Of a stretch of 14,290 nt of DNA, positions 8,142-14,261 are shown piece by piece. This DNA comes from Syntrophomonadaceae bacterium (GTDB taxonomy: Bacteria; Bacillota; Syntrophomonadia; Syntrophomonadales; Syntrophomonadaceae): positions 1 to 14,290 of the forward strand of contig JAQVWB010000024.1 in assembly GCA_028698695.1 (NCBI GenBank). The letters run 5' to 3'. Made by a program: the position numbers and the translations under genes. Within the stretch, counting starts at the first letter, position 1; the number at the start of each line of letters is the position of its first letter. The notes below the pieces were generated by a model. The model saw nothing but the letters and a program-made list of their open reading frames with translations, did not search any database and was not told the DNA's origin.

Positions 8142-8987
8142 GTGTTATATAGCAGCCGATTCCTGCGCCTGGGAAAAAAGCGTATGCGTGGTCCTGATGT
8201 GCTGCAGTTACAAATGCGGTTGCATGAACAAAGCTACCATCCCGGTCCACTCGATGGAATATTCGGAACGCAAACTGCCGCTGCGGTAACTAAATTTCAA
8301 CAGGATAAATCTTTAATTGCTAATGGTATAGTGGGGCCTGATACCTGGTCATTGCTGAACATACTGCCTCAAACTTCCGAAGGTTCTGACGGACATAGCC
8401 TGGCTAATATTTCTATTACTATTGATGTAGATCAACGCCGACTTTATTATAAATCACCAGCCCTTTCCGTATCTTATCCAGTCGCAGTTGGGAAACCTCA
8501 AACCCCAACTCCCACTGGCAATTGGGTAATTGTACAAAAAACCGTGAACCCCGGTGGACCCTTTGGGGCAAGATGGATGCGTTTAAGCGTTCCCTGGGGG
8601 GGATATGGCATCCATGGAACCAACAATCCAAAATCAATTGGCAAAGCAGTCAGTCATGGATGTATACGGCTGTATAATAAAGATGTAATTAAGCTGTATG
8701 ATATGACTCCTCTTTGGACTCCGGTTACGATTATTGGGAAAAGCTATACCGCTCGCATTCTGCGGATGGGAGACTTCGGTTCGGATGTACGCTATGTACA
8801 AACCGCTCTGAAAGAACTGGGGTATTACCGTAGCAAAATAGATGGGTTCTATGGTCCAATAACTGAGCAGGCAGTGATTAACTTTCAGCAGGAACATGGA
8901 TTATTAGTTGATGGTATTATTGGCCCGCTAACCTGGCAAGCAATTCAAAGAGAACTGGATATTGCCCGCGGTAATGTTGATCCCTGA
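8142..8987 (+). CDS. L,D-transpeptidase (YkuD family) with peptidoglycan-binding domains at both ends
   Basis: YkuD enzymes form 3-3 peptide cross-links in peptidoglycan through a Cys nucleophile. The 281-residue protein has a PG_binding_1 domain at about 12-72 (VLQLQMRLHEQ, DGIFGTQTAAAVTKFQ), the catalytic domain at about 88-202, and a second PG_binding_1 domain at about 208-270 (YVQTALKELGYY, DGFYGPITEQAVINFQ). The active-site signature is intact: His158 in IHGTNNP and SHGCIRL with His172, Cys174 and Arg176. The GTG at 8142 is chosen because AGAGAGGGGG ends six bases before it; the in-frame ATG at 8070 has no SD. Neither start gives a hydrophobic signal peptide, as in B. subtilis YkuD, so wall or spore access is unclear. 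It diverges from the TPR gene and converges on trmO, 18 bases away. Confidence 0.95.
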   Translation: MLYSSRFLRLGKKRMRGPDVLQLQMRLHEQSYHPGPLDGIFGTQTAAAVTKFQQDKSLIANGIVGPDTWSLLNILPQTSEGSDGHSLANISITIDVDQRRLYYKSPALSVSYPVAVGKPQTPTPTGNWVIVQKTVNPGGPFGARWMRLSVPWGGYGIHGTNNPKSIGKAVSHGCIRLYNKDVIKLYDMTPLWTPVTIIGKSYTARILRMGDFGSDVRYVQTALKELGYYRSKIDGFYGPITEQAVINFQQEHGLLVDGIIGPLTWQAIQRELDIARGNVDP

Positions 8988-9005
8988 TTAAAAACCACCA
9001 TATTT

Positions 9006-9809
9006 TTACTGACTTTTCCAGGTTTCTATCACAAAAAGTTCATCTTCATCCAAATCCATAATTCGTTCCATATTTACATCTGGTTTAAGCATAATACTAA
9101 GGTGACGCTCTCCCTGACTCCAGTGCGACTCCATACTATCCTCGTCCACATGACAGGAAAACCGGGGAGGGTTAGCCAGACGGGCGCGACTAAGGCCTTG
9201 AATGGTATCAGCCAAACAGAGTGGTCCTAATACATGAACAAATAAATCAGGAGTATTTAAATGTCCAAATGTATTACTGGCCAATATTGCCATACGAACT
9301 CCTATCTGCAATTTCGGGCACAACTCCTGATGATGACTCAGGGCCTGACGCATAAATACTGCCTGTAATTGTTCTCCATCCCTGGCCGGAATATAGGAAG
9401 TACGGGGTGAAAAAATAATATCGTTTTCAAAATACGGCTTTATATCAATTACCGGAGTTCCATCAATAGCATCAAAACGCTCCACATATAAGCGGTTATT
9501 ATCTTTTTCCAGTAAACGGGTAAGAGTAAGAGCTACCGGATTGGGGCGGTTGGGGCTTCGCAGTGCAAACACGCCAAACTCAGGCTTGTCCGGATTCCGG
9601 TTTAGTGGAGAACCTACCAGCATATCTCGATTGGCTTTATGAAACCAGGATAATATCCATATATGAGAATTTTCCTCCAGCTTTAACAATGCCTCGGTAT
9701 AAGGTGCATATATCTCAATAACAGCTGCCTTTCCTCCCCGTGGCATTTCCTTGCTTTCAGTTATTGTAGATTTAACCTGCCCAATAGGCTTTAATATAAT
9801 CTCATCCAC
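9006..9809 (-). CDS. trmO: TrmO-type tRNA N6-threonylcarbamoyladenosine methyltransferase with FmdE-like C-terminal extension
   Basis: TrmO (TsaA/YaeB family) uses SAM to methylate t6A37 of tRNA. Family marks, numbered from an ATG at 9827, are ILKPIGQVKS (11-20), the signature GVFALRSPNRPNPVALT (85-101) and DAIDGTPVIDIKPYF (119-133). After about residue 155 the protein continues for another 118 residues. This part includes HHQELCPKLQIGVRMA and GPLCLADTIQGLSRARLAN, resembling the FmdE domain core (HGHxCPG and CxxDAIQ motifs) but lacking some of its metal-ligand residues. The ATG at 9827 has no SD. The GTG at 9809 is preceded by GGAGGG ten bases away and gives MDEIILKPIG, so I choose it (267 residues) while noting that 9827 is possible. 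The gene is monocistronic and converges with the L,D-transpeptidase. The TrmO call is firm; the extension's function is unknown. Confidence 0.9.
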   Translation of the reverse strand: MDEIILKPIGQVKSTITESKEMPRGGKAAVIEIYAPYTEALLKLEENSHIWILSWFHKANRDMLVGSPLNRNPDKPEFGVFALRSPNRPNPVALTLTRLLEKDNNRLYVERFDAIDGTPVIDIKPYFENDIIFSPRTSYIPARDGEQLQAVFMRQALSHHQELCPKLQIGVRMAILASNTFGHLNTPDLFVHVLGPLCLADTIQGLSRARLANPPRFSCHVDEDSMESHWSQGERHLSIMLKPDVNMERIMDLDEDELFVIETWKSQ

Positions 9810-9878
9810 CTGAAAATCGCCCTCCATTTTAATGAACTATTCACCAGCTGCAAGACTGGCTTTCTATCTTTGATTACA

Positions 9879-9908
9879 TTGACACCAATTCACTCCGGAT
9901 GGTATCAT
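9879..9908 (+). promoter_or_regulatory. Promoter of tRNA-Pro(TGG)
   Basis: A perfect -35 TTGACA (9879-9884) and a five-of-six -10 TATCAT (9903-9908) are separated by 18 bases. The predicted start falls at about 9915, only two or three bases before the tRNA 5' end, so the precursor leader would be almost absent. Confidence 0.85.
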
Positions 9909-9917
9909 ATAGAAGTT

Positions 9918-9994
9918 CGGGGCGTGGCGCAGCTTGGCAGCGCGTCTGATTTGGGATCAGAAGGCCGCAGGTTCAAATCCTGTCGCCCCGACCA
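9918..9994 (+). tRNA. tRNA-Pro(TGG)
   Basis: The acceptor arms CGGGGCG and CGCCCCG pair fully, the anticodon arm TCTGA/TCAGA encloses TTTGGGA with anticodon TGG, and the T-loop is GTTCAAATC. The discriminator is A and CCA is encoded at 9992-9994. It is 77 nt long. No clear hairpin terminator follows; a T-rich stretch at 9995-10020 is all I see. Confidence 0.97.
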
Positions 9995-10144
9995 TTGTTT
10001 ATATATGCCTGCCTTTATTTAAGTTCTTCAACTTCCGGATTTTTCCTCTATAACCGGTAACTATTATCCGTTAATAAATTCAATTCTTACTTCATAAATA
10101 TAGTTTGATTATGTGCTCAATAATAATTCTATCTGATTGCACAT

Positions 10145-10160
10145 TATAATTCGCTATAAT
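10145..10160 (+). promoter_or_regulatory. Tandem -10-like boxes upstream of the CAP-domain gene
   Basis: Two perfect TATAAT hexamers lie ten bases apart (10145-10150 and 10155-10160), 34 bases before the start codon at 10194. No good -35 sits 16-18 bases upstream of either; the best is TCTGAT at 10132-10137. The element may be a promoter with two alternative starts or one needing an activator. Confidence 0.4.
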
Positions 10161-10193
10161 TAATTCATAACTGATTTGAAAGGTGAAAGTTAC

Positions 10194-11486
10194 ATGTTCA
10201 AAAAATCAAGTATAATTCTGCTTGCTTTTTTATTTATAATTACTCTGTTTCCCATGCCCGTTCTGGGAGCAGCTTCCCCCTCGATTGTAATCAACAACCA
10301 ATTACTGCATACTGCAGTTCCGCCAATAATTGTTGAAAACCGCACTCTGGCACCAATCAGGGGAGTTTTTGAGGAACTGGGAGCTACTGTGAAATGGCAG
10401 GAGCAAACTCAATCTGTACATATCAACAGGGATAACTTGCTTATTACTATGCGTATTAATCAACGCCATGCCTATATTAATGGCAATCCCTATATTATGG
10501 ACACGGCCCCCATTATTTATAAAGATTACACTATGGTACCATTGCGGTTTATTTCCGAAGCGTTAGCGGCGGAAGTAACCTGGGACAGTCGACCCCGCAC
10601 CGTATATATCAATACTGAACCGGATAATCGCTGGCAATCACTATGTAGTGCCAGAGGAGTAGCCATGGGCGAAGAGGACTCCCGGGTTCTGAGTATTCTA
10701 GGCTCCCCTGTGCGTATTGCTCCCTCTGCCTATGGCTTTGACTGGTGGGTATACAACAGTAATTACCGGGATTTTTTACTGGTAGGAATACAGAATCATA
10801 AAGTAGCAGGTATGTACAGTAATGCCCCGGTATGGAAATCCGATTCGGGACTAAACTCAGGGGCAACCCGCAACAAAGTCAGAGCTGCACTGGGCAAGCC
10901 AATCAAAGAAATTAAGAAGGGTAATACTTTGTACATGGTATCCAACCCTGAGGAACGCGATGTCTTCCTCGTCAATCAAGTCTATTTTACTGCCATGTAT
11001 GATAGCCAGAACAATTATAAAGTAAACTCCTTTTTGCTGATAAATAGTCGAATAGAAGAATCCATTGACGGTTATCGGGTTAGTGGCAGTATAGCTTTAC
11101 GGGATAGCGTGGAAAAACAGACTCTGGATTTGGTAAATGTCGAAAGGGTCAAAAGAGGGCTGTCTATTCTAACCTGGGATGCTGATATAGCCAGCGTTGC
11201 CCGTAAACATAGTCAGGATATGCAGTATCGCGATTATTTTGCCCATGATAATCCTGATGGCAAGACACCATTTGATCGAATTGAAAGCGCCGGTATCGAC
11301 TATAAAATGGCAGGTGAAAATATTGCTCTGAATTACAACGCCATATCTGCCCATGAATCGCTAATGAATTCACCCGGGCATAGGAGGAATATACTGGAGA
11401 AGGATTTTAAGCGTCTGGGGGTAGGGATTAGTTTAGATGATCCTGATTATATTTATCTGACCCAGAACTTTTACACCCCGCGCTGA
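10194..11486 (+). CDS. Secreted CAP-domain protein with copper-amine-oxidase-like N-terminal domain
   Basis: This is a 430-residue exported protein. The signal peptide is MFKK plus a hydrophobic core ending near PVLGA (residue 26). Residues about 31-138 form a copper amine oxidase N-terminal-like domain (TLAPIRGVFEELGATVKW and MVPLRFISEALAAEVTW, two tandem halves), common on Clostridia surface proteins. Residues about 150-295 match the CAP-associated N-terminal domain pattern (WWVYNSNYRDFLLVGIQNHKVAGMY). Residues about 310-425 are a YkwD-type CAP/SCP domain with the cavity residues His339, His351 (AHDNPDG), Glu375 (AGENIA) and His396 (SPGHRRNI). The start is the ATG at 10194 with SD AAAGGTGA; the upstream TTG at 10176 lies before that SD. 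The biochemical activity of such bacterial CAP proteins is not settled, but their location is the envelope or outside. It converges with the ccdA-like gene. Confidence 0.93.
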   Translation: MFKKSSIILLAFLFIITLFPMPVLGAASPSIVINNQLLHTAVPPIIVENRTLAPIRGVFEELGATVKWQEQTQSVHINRDNLLITMRINQRHAYINGNPYIMDTAPIIYKDYTMVPLRFISEALAAEVTWDSRPRTVYINTEPDNRWQSLCSARGVAMGEEDSRVLSILGSPVRIAPSAYGFDWWVYNSNYRDFLLVGIQNHKVAGMYSNAPVWKSDSGLNSGATRNKVRAALGKPIKEIKKGNTLYMVSNPEERDVFLVNQVYFTAMYDSQNNYKVNSFLLINSRIEESIDGYRVSGSIALRDSVEKQTLDLVNVERVKRGLSILTWDADIASVARKHSQDMQYRDYFAHDNPDGKTPFDRIESAGIDYKMAGENIALNYNAISAHESLMNSPGHRRNILEKDFKRLGVGISLDDPDYIYLTQNFYTPR

Positions 11487-11512
11487 TTATATTGCTTAAT
11501 AAAACTTTCTTC

Positions 11513-12196
11513 TTATGCCAGCCACATAAAATAAGCGCCTACAACTATCAATATTACCCCTGACACCTTATCAAGTACCATACTCCAGCGGGCAAATAAT
11601 TCCATGCGCGTAACCAGACCGGTAAAGGTGCCTACTGCCACCAGAGGAACTCCCCGCCCCAGGGCATATATAAAGAGTAAAACTGCACCATAAAGCCACT
11701 TGCCACTGGCCAGAGCCAAAGATAAAATGGCCAGCAAAATTGGAGTTCCACACTGTGAACCGACTAATCCCATCGCCAGGCCCAGAACATAACTGCCGCC
11801 CAGACCTCCGGAACTACCCGCCCGGTCTGCCCAGGCCGGACGAATATTAATATTCAGACTGACAGCACCCAACAACTGCAACCCCATTAACACACATACT
11901 GCCGCGACGAAATAATATATCAGGCTTTGCTGCAAACCAAATATCCCGCCAATTAAACCAATAACAAACCCCAGTATCACAAAAGTAGTAGCTGTACCCA
12001 GCGTAAAAGCTATCGATAAAGCAAAAGCCCTTTTACGCCCTGATTCACTACCTCCCACATGAGCAATAATAATGGGAATCAAACTAAGATTACAGGGGCC
12101 AATACTAGTTACAATCCCCGCCAGAAATACCAACCCTAATCCCAATAATGAATATGACTGAATTAATTCAGGTCCCATCTGATTTATCCAATCCAT
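11513..12196 (-). CDS. CcdA/DsbD-like membrane thiol-disulfide electron carrier
   Basis: CcdA-family proteins pass reducing equivalents from cytoplasmic thioredoxin across the membrane to extracytoplasmic thiol partners. The 227-residue protein has about six membrane segments (roughly 18-40, 57-80, 90-112, 133-160, 168-190, 208-226). It has the family's two redox cysteines, Cys35 in SIGPCNLSLIP and Cys149 in GSQCGTPIL, on the first and fourth segments; an extra Cys101 is in the membrane. The ATG at 12196 has SD GGAGAG seven bases upstream. It begins 23 bases after the stop of the probable selenoprotein gene, so the two are almost certainly one operon, suggesting that the carrier serves or is served by that protein. 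No cytochrome c assembly genes are visible, so a general redox or sulfur role is more likely than heme maturation. Confidence 0.92.
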   Translation of the reverse strand: MDWINQMGPELIQSYSLLGLGLVFLAGIVTSIGPCNLSLIPIIIAHVGGSESGRKRAFALSIAFTLGTATTFVILGFVIGLIGGIFGLQQSLIYYFVAAVCVLMGLQLLGAVSLNINIRPAWADRAGSSGGLGGSYVLGLAMGLVGSQCGTPILLAILSLALASGKWLYGAVLLFIYALGRGVPLVAVGTFTGLVTRMELFARWSMVLDKVSGVILIVVGAYFMWLA

Positions 12197-12219
12197 AACA
12201 TAACTCTCCAGTCATTAAT

Positions 12220-12504
12220 TTATACAAAACTAAGGCATGGACCCCAAGGATATCTTTTTAAGGTTATCTGTTTGTCATCACCAGAAGTCTCTTCAAATAA
12301 ATACCCGGCATAAACTGCTATGCCATCGACTTCATAGCGAGTAAAACCGCTTAGATCCTCCAAATCCGGCACACCCATTCTCACGGAAGGGGCAGGTCCC
12401 GAAGGTCTTCAACTGCATAAATCCATAATCAGGTCAACAATAATAAACCCGCCATTTACTTCAATATAATTACGCGCCTTCTCGTCAATAGCAATTATCT
12501 TCAT
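12220..12504 (-). CDS. Small probable selenoprotein (TGA read as selenocysteine), CC/Se motif type
   Basis: The frame runs 94 codons from the ATG at 12504 (SD GGAGG at 12514-12518) to TAA, with one internal TGA as codon 32 (12409-12411). The N-terminal part reads MKIIAIDEKARNYIEVNGG, the centre is DLCS-Sec-RPSG, and the downstream part includes SVRMGVPDLED and YEVDGIAVYAG, ending near WGPC. This layout matches small HesB-like proteins with a Cys-Cys or Cys-Sec motif (CC/Se motif family, from memory). Cys30 sits two residues before Sec32, a typical redox pairing. A hairpin with an apical G follows the TGA at the distance needed for a bacterial SECIS. Strong promoter, strong SD and the coupled CcdA-like gene argue against a dead gene. 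The function is unknown; thiol or persulfide chemistry is an inference. Gene finders will split or miss it. Confidence 0.85.
12374..12391 (-). promoter_or_regulatory. Bacterial SECIS-like hairpin within the selenoprotein gene
   Basis: On the minus strand CCCTTC pairs with GAA-GGG (CCCTTCCGTGAGAATGGG, six pairs, one bulged T), closing a five-base loop CGTGA. The loop has G at its second position and begins 24 bases after the TGA. This fits the published bacterial SECIS pattern: a short upper stem, a G among the first two loop bases, and 16-37 bases from UGA to loop. It would recruit SelB. Confidence 0.7.
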
Positions 12505-12530
12505 AAACACCAACCTCCCTGCTATTTCGC

Positions 12531-12549
12531 TATACCCCCATGGGGTATA
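12531..12549 (-). promoter_or_regulatory. CsoR/CstR-like operator palindrome
   Basis: TATACCCCCATGGGGTATA is an inverted repeat with perfect eight-base arms TATACCCC/GGGGTATA around CAT. CsoR-family repressors, which sense copper(I) or, in CstR, persulfides, bind C-rich/G-rich palindromes with TA-rich flanks of this form. It lies immediately after the predicted transcription start and before the SD of the selenoprotein gene, where a bound repressor would block transcription. The repressor gene is not in the window. Confidence 0.65.
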
Positions 12550-12557
12550 TATTATAT

Positions 12558-12586
12558 ATCATATCATTGCCCATTTATAAGGTCAA
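12558..12586 (-). promoter_or_regulatory. Promoter of the selenoprotein-ccdA operon
   Basis: TTGACC (12581-12586) and TATGAT (12558-12563), both five of six, are exactly 17 bases apart on the minus strand. Transcription should start near 12551, directly at the edge of the palindrome. Confidence 0.8.
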
Positions 12587-12603
12587 CTATGCACAAGGCA
12601 AAT

Positions 12604-12628
12604 AAAAAAGCCGTTGTACGGCTTTTTT
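12604..12628 (-). terminator. Rho-independent terminator of the CoA-transferase gene
   Basis: Perfect ten-base arms AAAAAAGCCG/CGGCTTTTTT around a TTGTA loop, with the T run on the minus strand continuing into TATTTG. The stem includes two bases of the TAA stop of the CoA-transferase gene (12627-12629). The A/T symmetry would let it work in both directions. It insulates the selenoprotein operon, whose -35 is 17 bases away. Confidence 0.9.
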
Positions 12629-13922
12629 ACCAAATATGGTTCCTTTGGGCTTCACTATAAAGAAAATCGCGGAAATGAGGATGAGCAATATTTATGAGCT
12701 CTTTGACACGCTCTCTAACCGAGCGTCCCCTTAAACAGGCTACTCCATATTCTGTAACTACATAATCTACATCAATACGGGAAGTGGTAACAATTGTTCC
12801 CGGTTCAAACTGCGGCACAATACGGGAAACGCTATCTCCCCGGCTGGTTGAATAGAAAGCTATAATAGACTTGCCGCCGGGAGAATCCTGAGCTCCATTT
12901 ACAAATTCCTTATGACCACCAGTTCCGCTAAATAACCGGTCACCAACTGATTCAGCAGTACATTGTCCGGTCAAATCCATCTGCAGAGCAGAATTAATTG
13001 AAACCATCTTATGGTTTTGCCTGATTACTGCCGGATCATTTACTACACTGGAACGATGAAACTCAACTGCCATATTATCATCCAAAAAATCATAAAGGCG
13101 TCTGGTACCTAAAGCTACGGTAGCAATATACTTATTCTTCCACAAAGTTTTCTTGCGATTGGTAATAGCGCCAGCTTCATGTAAATCCAGCAGACACTCA
13201 GTAAACATTTCCGAATGCACCCCTAGGTCCTTCTTATGACTCAGGCTCAGGGCTACTGCTCCGGGGATGCCCCCAAACCCTATCTGGATAGTCGAACCAT
13301 CTTCAATCAAATCGGCCACATAAGATCCAATTTGCAAGTCCTTTTCAGTCAATTCCGCTGCCGGCATCTCCGGGACCGGACGATTAGTCTCTACCAGATA
13401 GTCAACTTCTGAAATGTGAACCTGAGTATCGCCAAAAGTTCTGGGCATATTAGGGTTAACTTCCAGAATTATTTTATCAGCATTTTCTATAAAATCCTTT
13501 TCCATAACCGTTGACAATGACAAAGAGAAAAATCCGTGCTTATCCATCGGTGATACTGTTCCCATAAACACATTAGGTCCTCTGTAATTCATACGCCGGT
13601 TACTAAACCGATGTAACTCCAGCGGAACGTAAGAAACAGTTCCCAGGTCATGTGCTGCCCGGGGGCCATCAGTATAAAACCAGCTATTTAACAGAAAATG
13701 TCCCTTCATATCAGGATTCATAAAAAATTCATACTGACCCAGCATTAAAGCTGACACTACCGATACATCCTCAACCTGATCACGGATAGTATGTAAATTA
13801 CTCAGCAAGGTAGCCGGCTCACAGGCAACCAGAGCACATACCACTTCATGGTGGCTCTTGATCTGTTGCAAAGCTTCCTCCACTGACACTACTTTACGGC
13901 GATAAGCCTCAGAATAATTCAT
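12627..13922 (-). CDS. Acetyl-CoA hydrolase/transferase family CoA-transferase (4-hydroxybutyrate or butyrate CoA-transferase type)
   Basis: The family moves CoA between acyl-CoA and a free acid, often acetate, through a glutamyl-CoA thioester. The 431-residue length is usual. The catalytic glutamate is probably Glu238 in VHSEMFTE, the position seen in 4-hydroxybutyrate CoA-transferases. The glycine-rich GFGGIPGAV (216-223 region) and FSGTGGHKEFVNGA (331-344) segments are the substrate-binding motifs of the C-terminal half. The ATG at 13922 has SD GAGGTGA. The gene is monocistronic, with its own promoter and terminator, and no beta-oxidation or hydroxybutyrate gene lies beside it. Substrate cannot be read from sequence: acetate, butyrate, 4-hydroxybutyrate or propionate are possible. 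In a fermentative or syntrophic anaerobe it would activate or release short-chain acids in the cytoplasm. Confidence 0.9.
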   Translation of the reverse strand: MNYSEAYRRKVVSVEEALQQIKSHHEVVCALVACEPATLLSNLHTIRDQVEDVSVVSALMLGQYEFFMNPDMKGHFLLNSWFYTDGPRAAHDLGTVSYVPLELHRFSNRRMNYRGPNVFMGTVSPMDKHGFFSLSLSTVMEKDFIENADKIILEVNPNMPRTFGDTQVHISEVDYLVETNRPVPEMPAAELTEKDLQIGSYVADLIEDGSTIQIGFGGIPGAVALSLSHKKDLGVHSEMFTECLLDLHEAGAITNRKKTLWKNKYIATVALGTRRLYDFLDDNMAVEFHRSSVVNDPAVIRQNHKMVSINSALQMDLTGQCTAESVGDRLFSGTGGHKEFVNGAQDSPGGKSIIAFYSTSRGDSVSRIVPQFEPGTIVTTSRIDVDYVVTEYGVACLRGRSVRERVKELINIAHPHFRDFLYSEAQRNHIW

Positions 13923-13952
13923 AATTCACCTCAAAAATAAAACATCCCCATT

Positions 13953-13982
13953 ATTATGTCATACCGAGGAGAGCTTTTTCAA
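13953..13982 (-). promoter_or_regulatory. Promoter of the CoA-transferase gene
   Basis: TTGAAA (13977-13982, five of six) and CATAAT (13953-13958, five of six) with an 18-base spacer on the minus strand, ending 30 bases before the start codon. Confidence 0.65.
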
Positions 13983-14021
13983 TCCTTTACACTTCATATT
14001 AATATGTAATATAACTCTCCT
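13967..14021. repeat. Inverted repeat AGGAGAG/CTCTCCT and 12-base palindrome around the CoA-transferase promoter
   Basis: AGGAGAG (13967-13973, inside the promoter spacer) is matched by CTCTCCT at 14015-14021. Between them lies the perfect palindrome CATATTAATATG (13995-14006), 12 bases upstream of the -35. These are possible regulator sites, or a leader fold if transcription starts upstream; no known regulator is recognised. The rest of the 258-base gap 13923-14180 is AT-rich and shows no gene. Confidence 0.4.
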
Positions 14022-14140
14022 ATCCAGTGATATATGGCTAAATAGAAATAGCAAACTATTGTTACCCGGATGATACAATCGGGAAAACGCGCAGATTCAC
14101 CTGTTCTATGCAATTATTATAAAGTTTAATTCTTTCTTTC

Positions 14141-14169
14141 TTGAAATGCCCAATTAAAACATGTATAAT
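14141..14169 (+). promoter_or_regulatory. Promoter of the tRNA cluster
   Basis: TTGAAA (14141-14146, five of six) and a perfect TATAAT (14164-14169) with a 17-base spacer. The start would be near 14176, about five bases before tRNA-Gly. Confidence 0.85.
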
Positions 14170-14180
14170 ACTCTTTGCGG

Positions 14181-14255
<75 letters not shown>

Positions 14256-14261
14256 TTTTTT

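Noticed and set aside
12220..12504. Reading the interrupted frame as a pseudogene or as two short genes
   Set aside because: Only one stop interrupts an otherwise intact frame, the stop is TGA, Cys lies at -2, a SECIS-like hairpin follows, and promoter, SD and downstream gene are intact.
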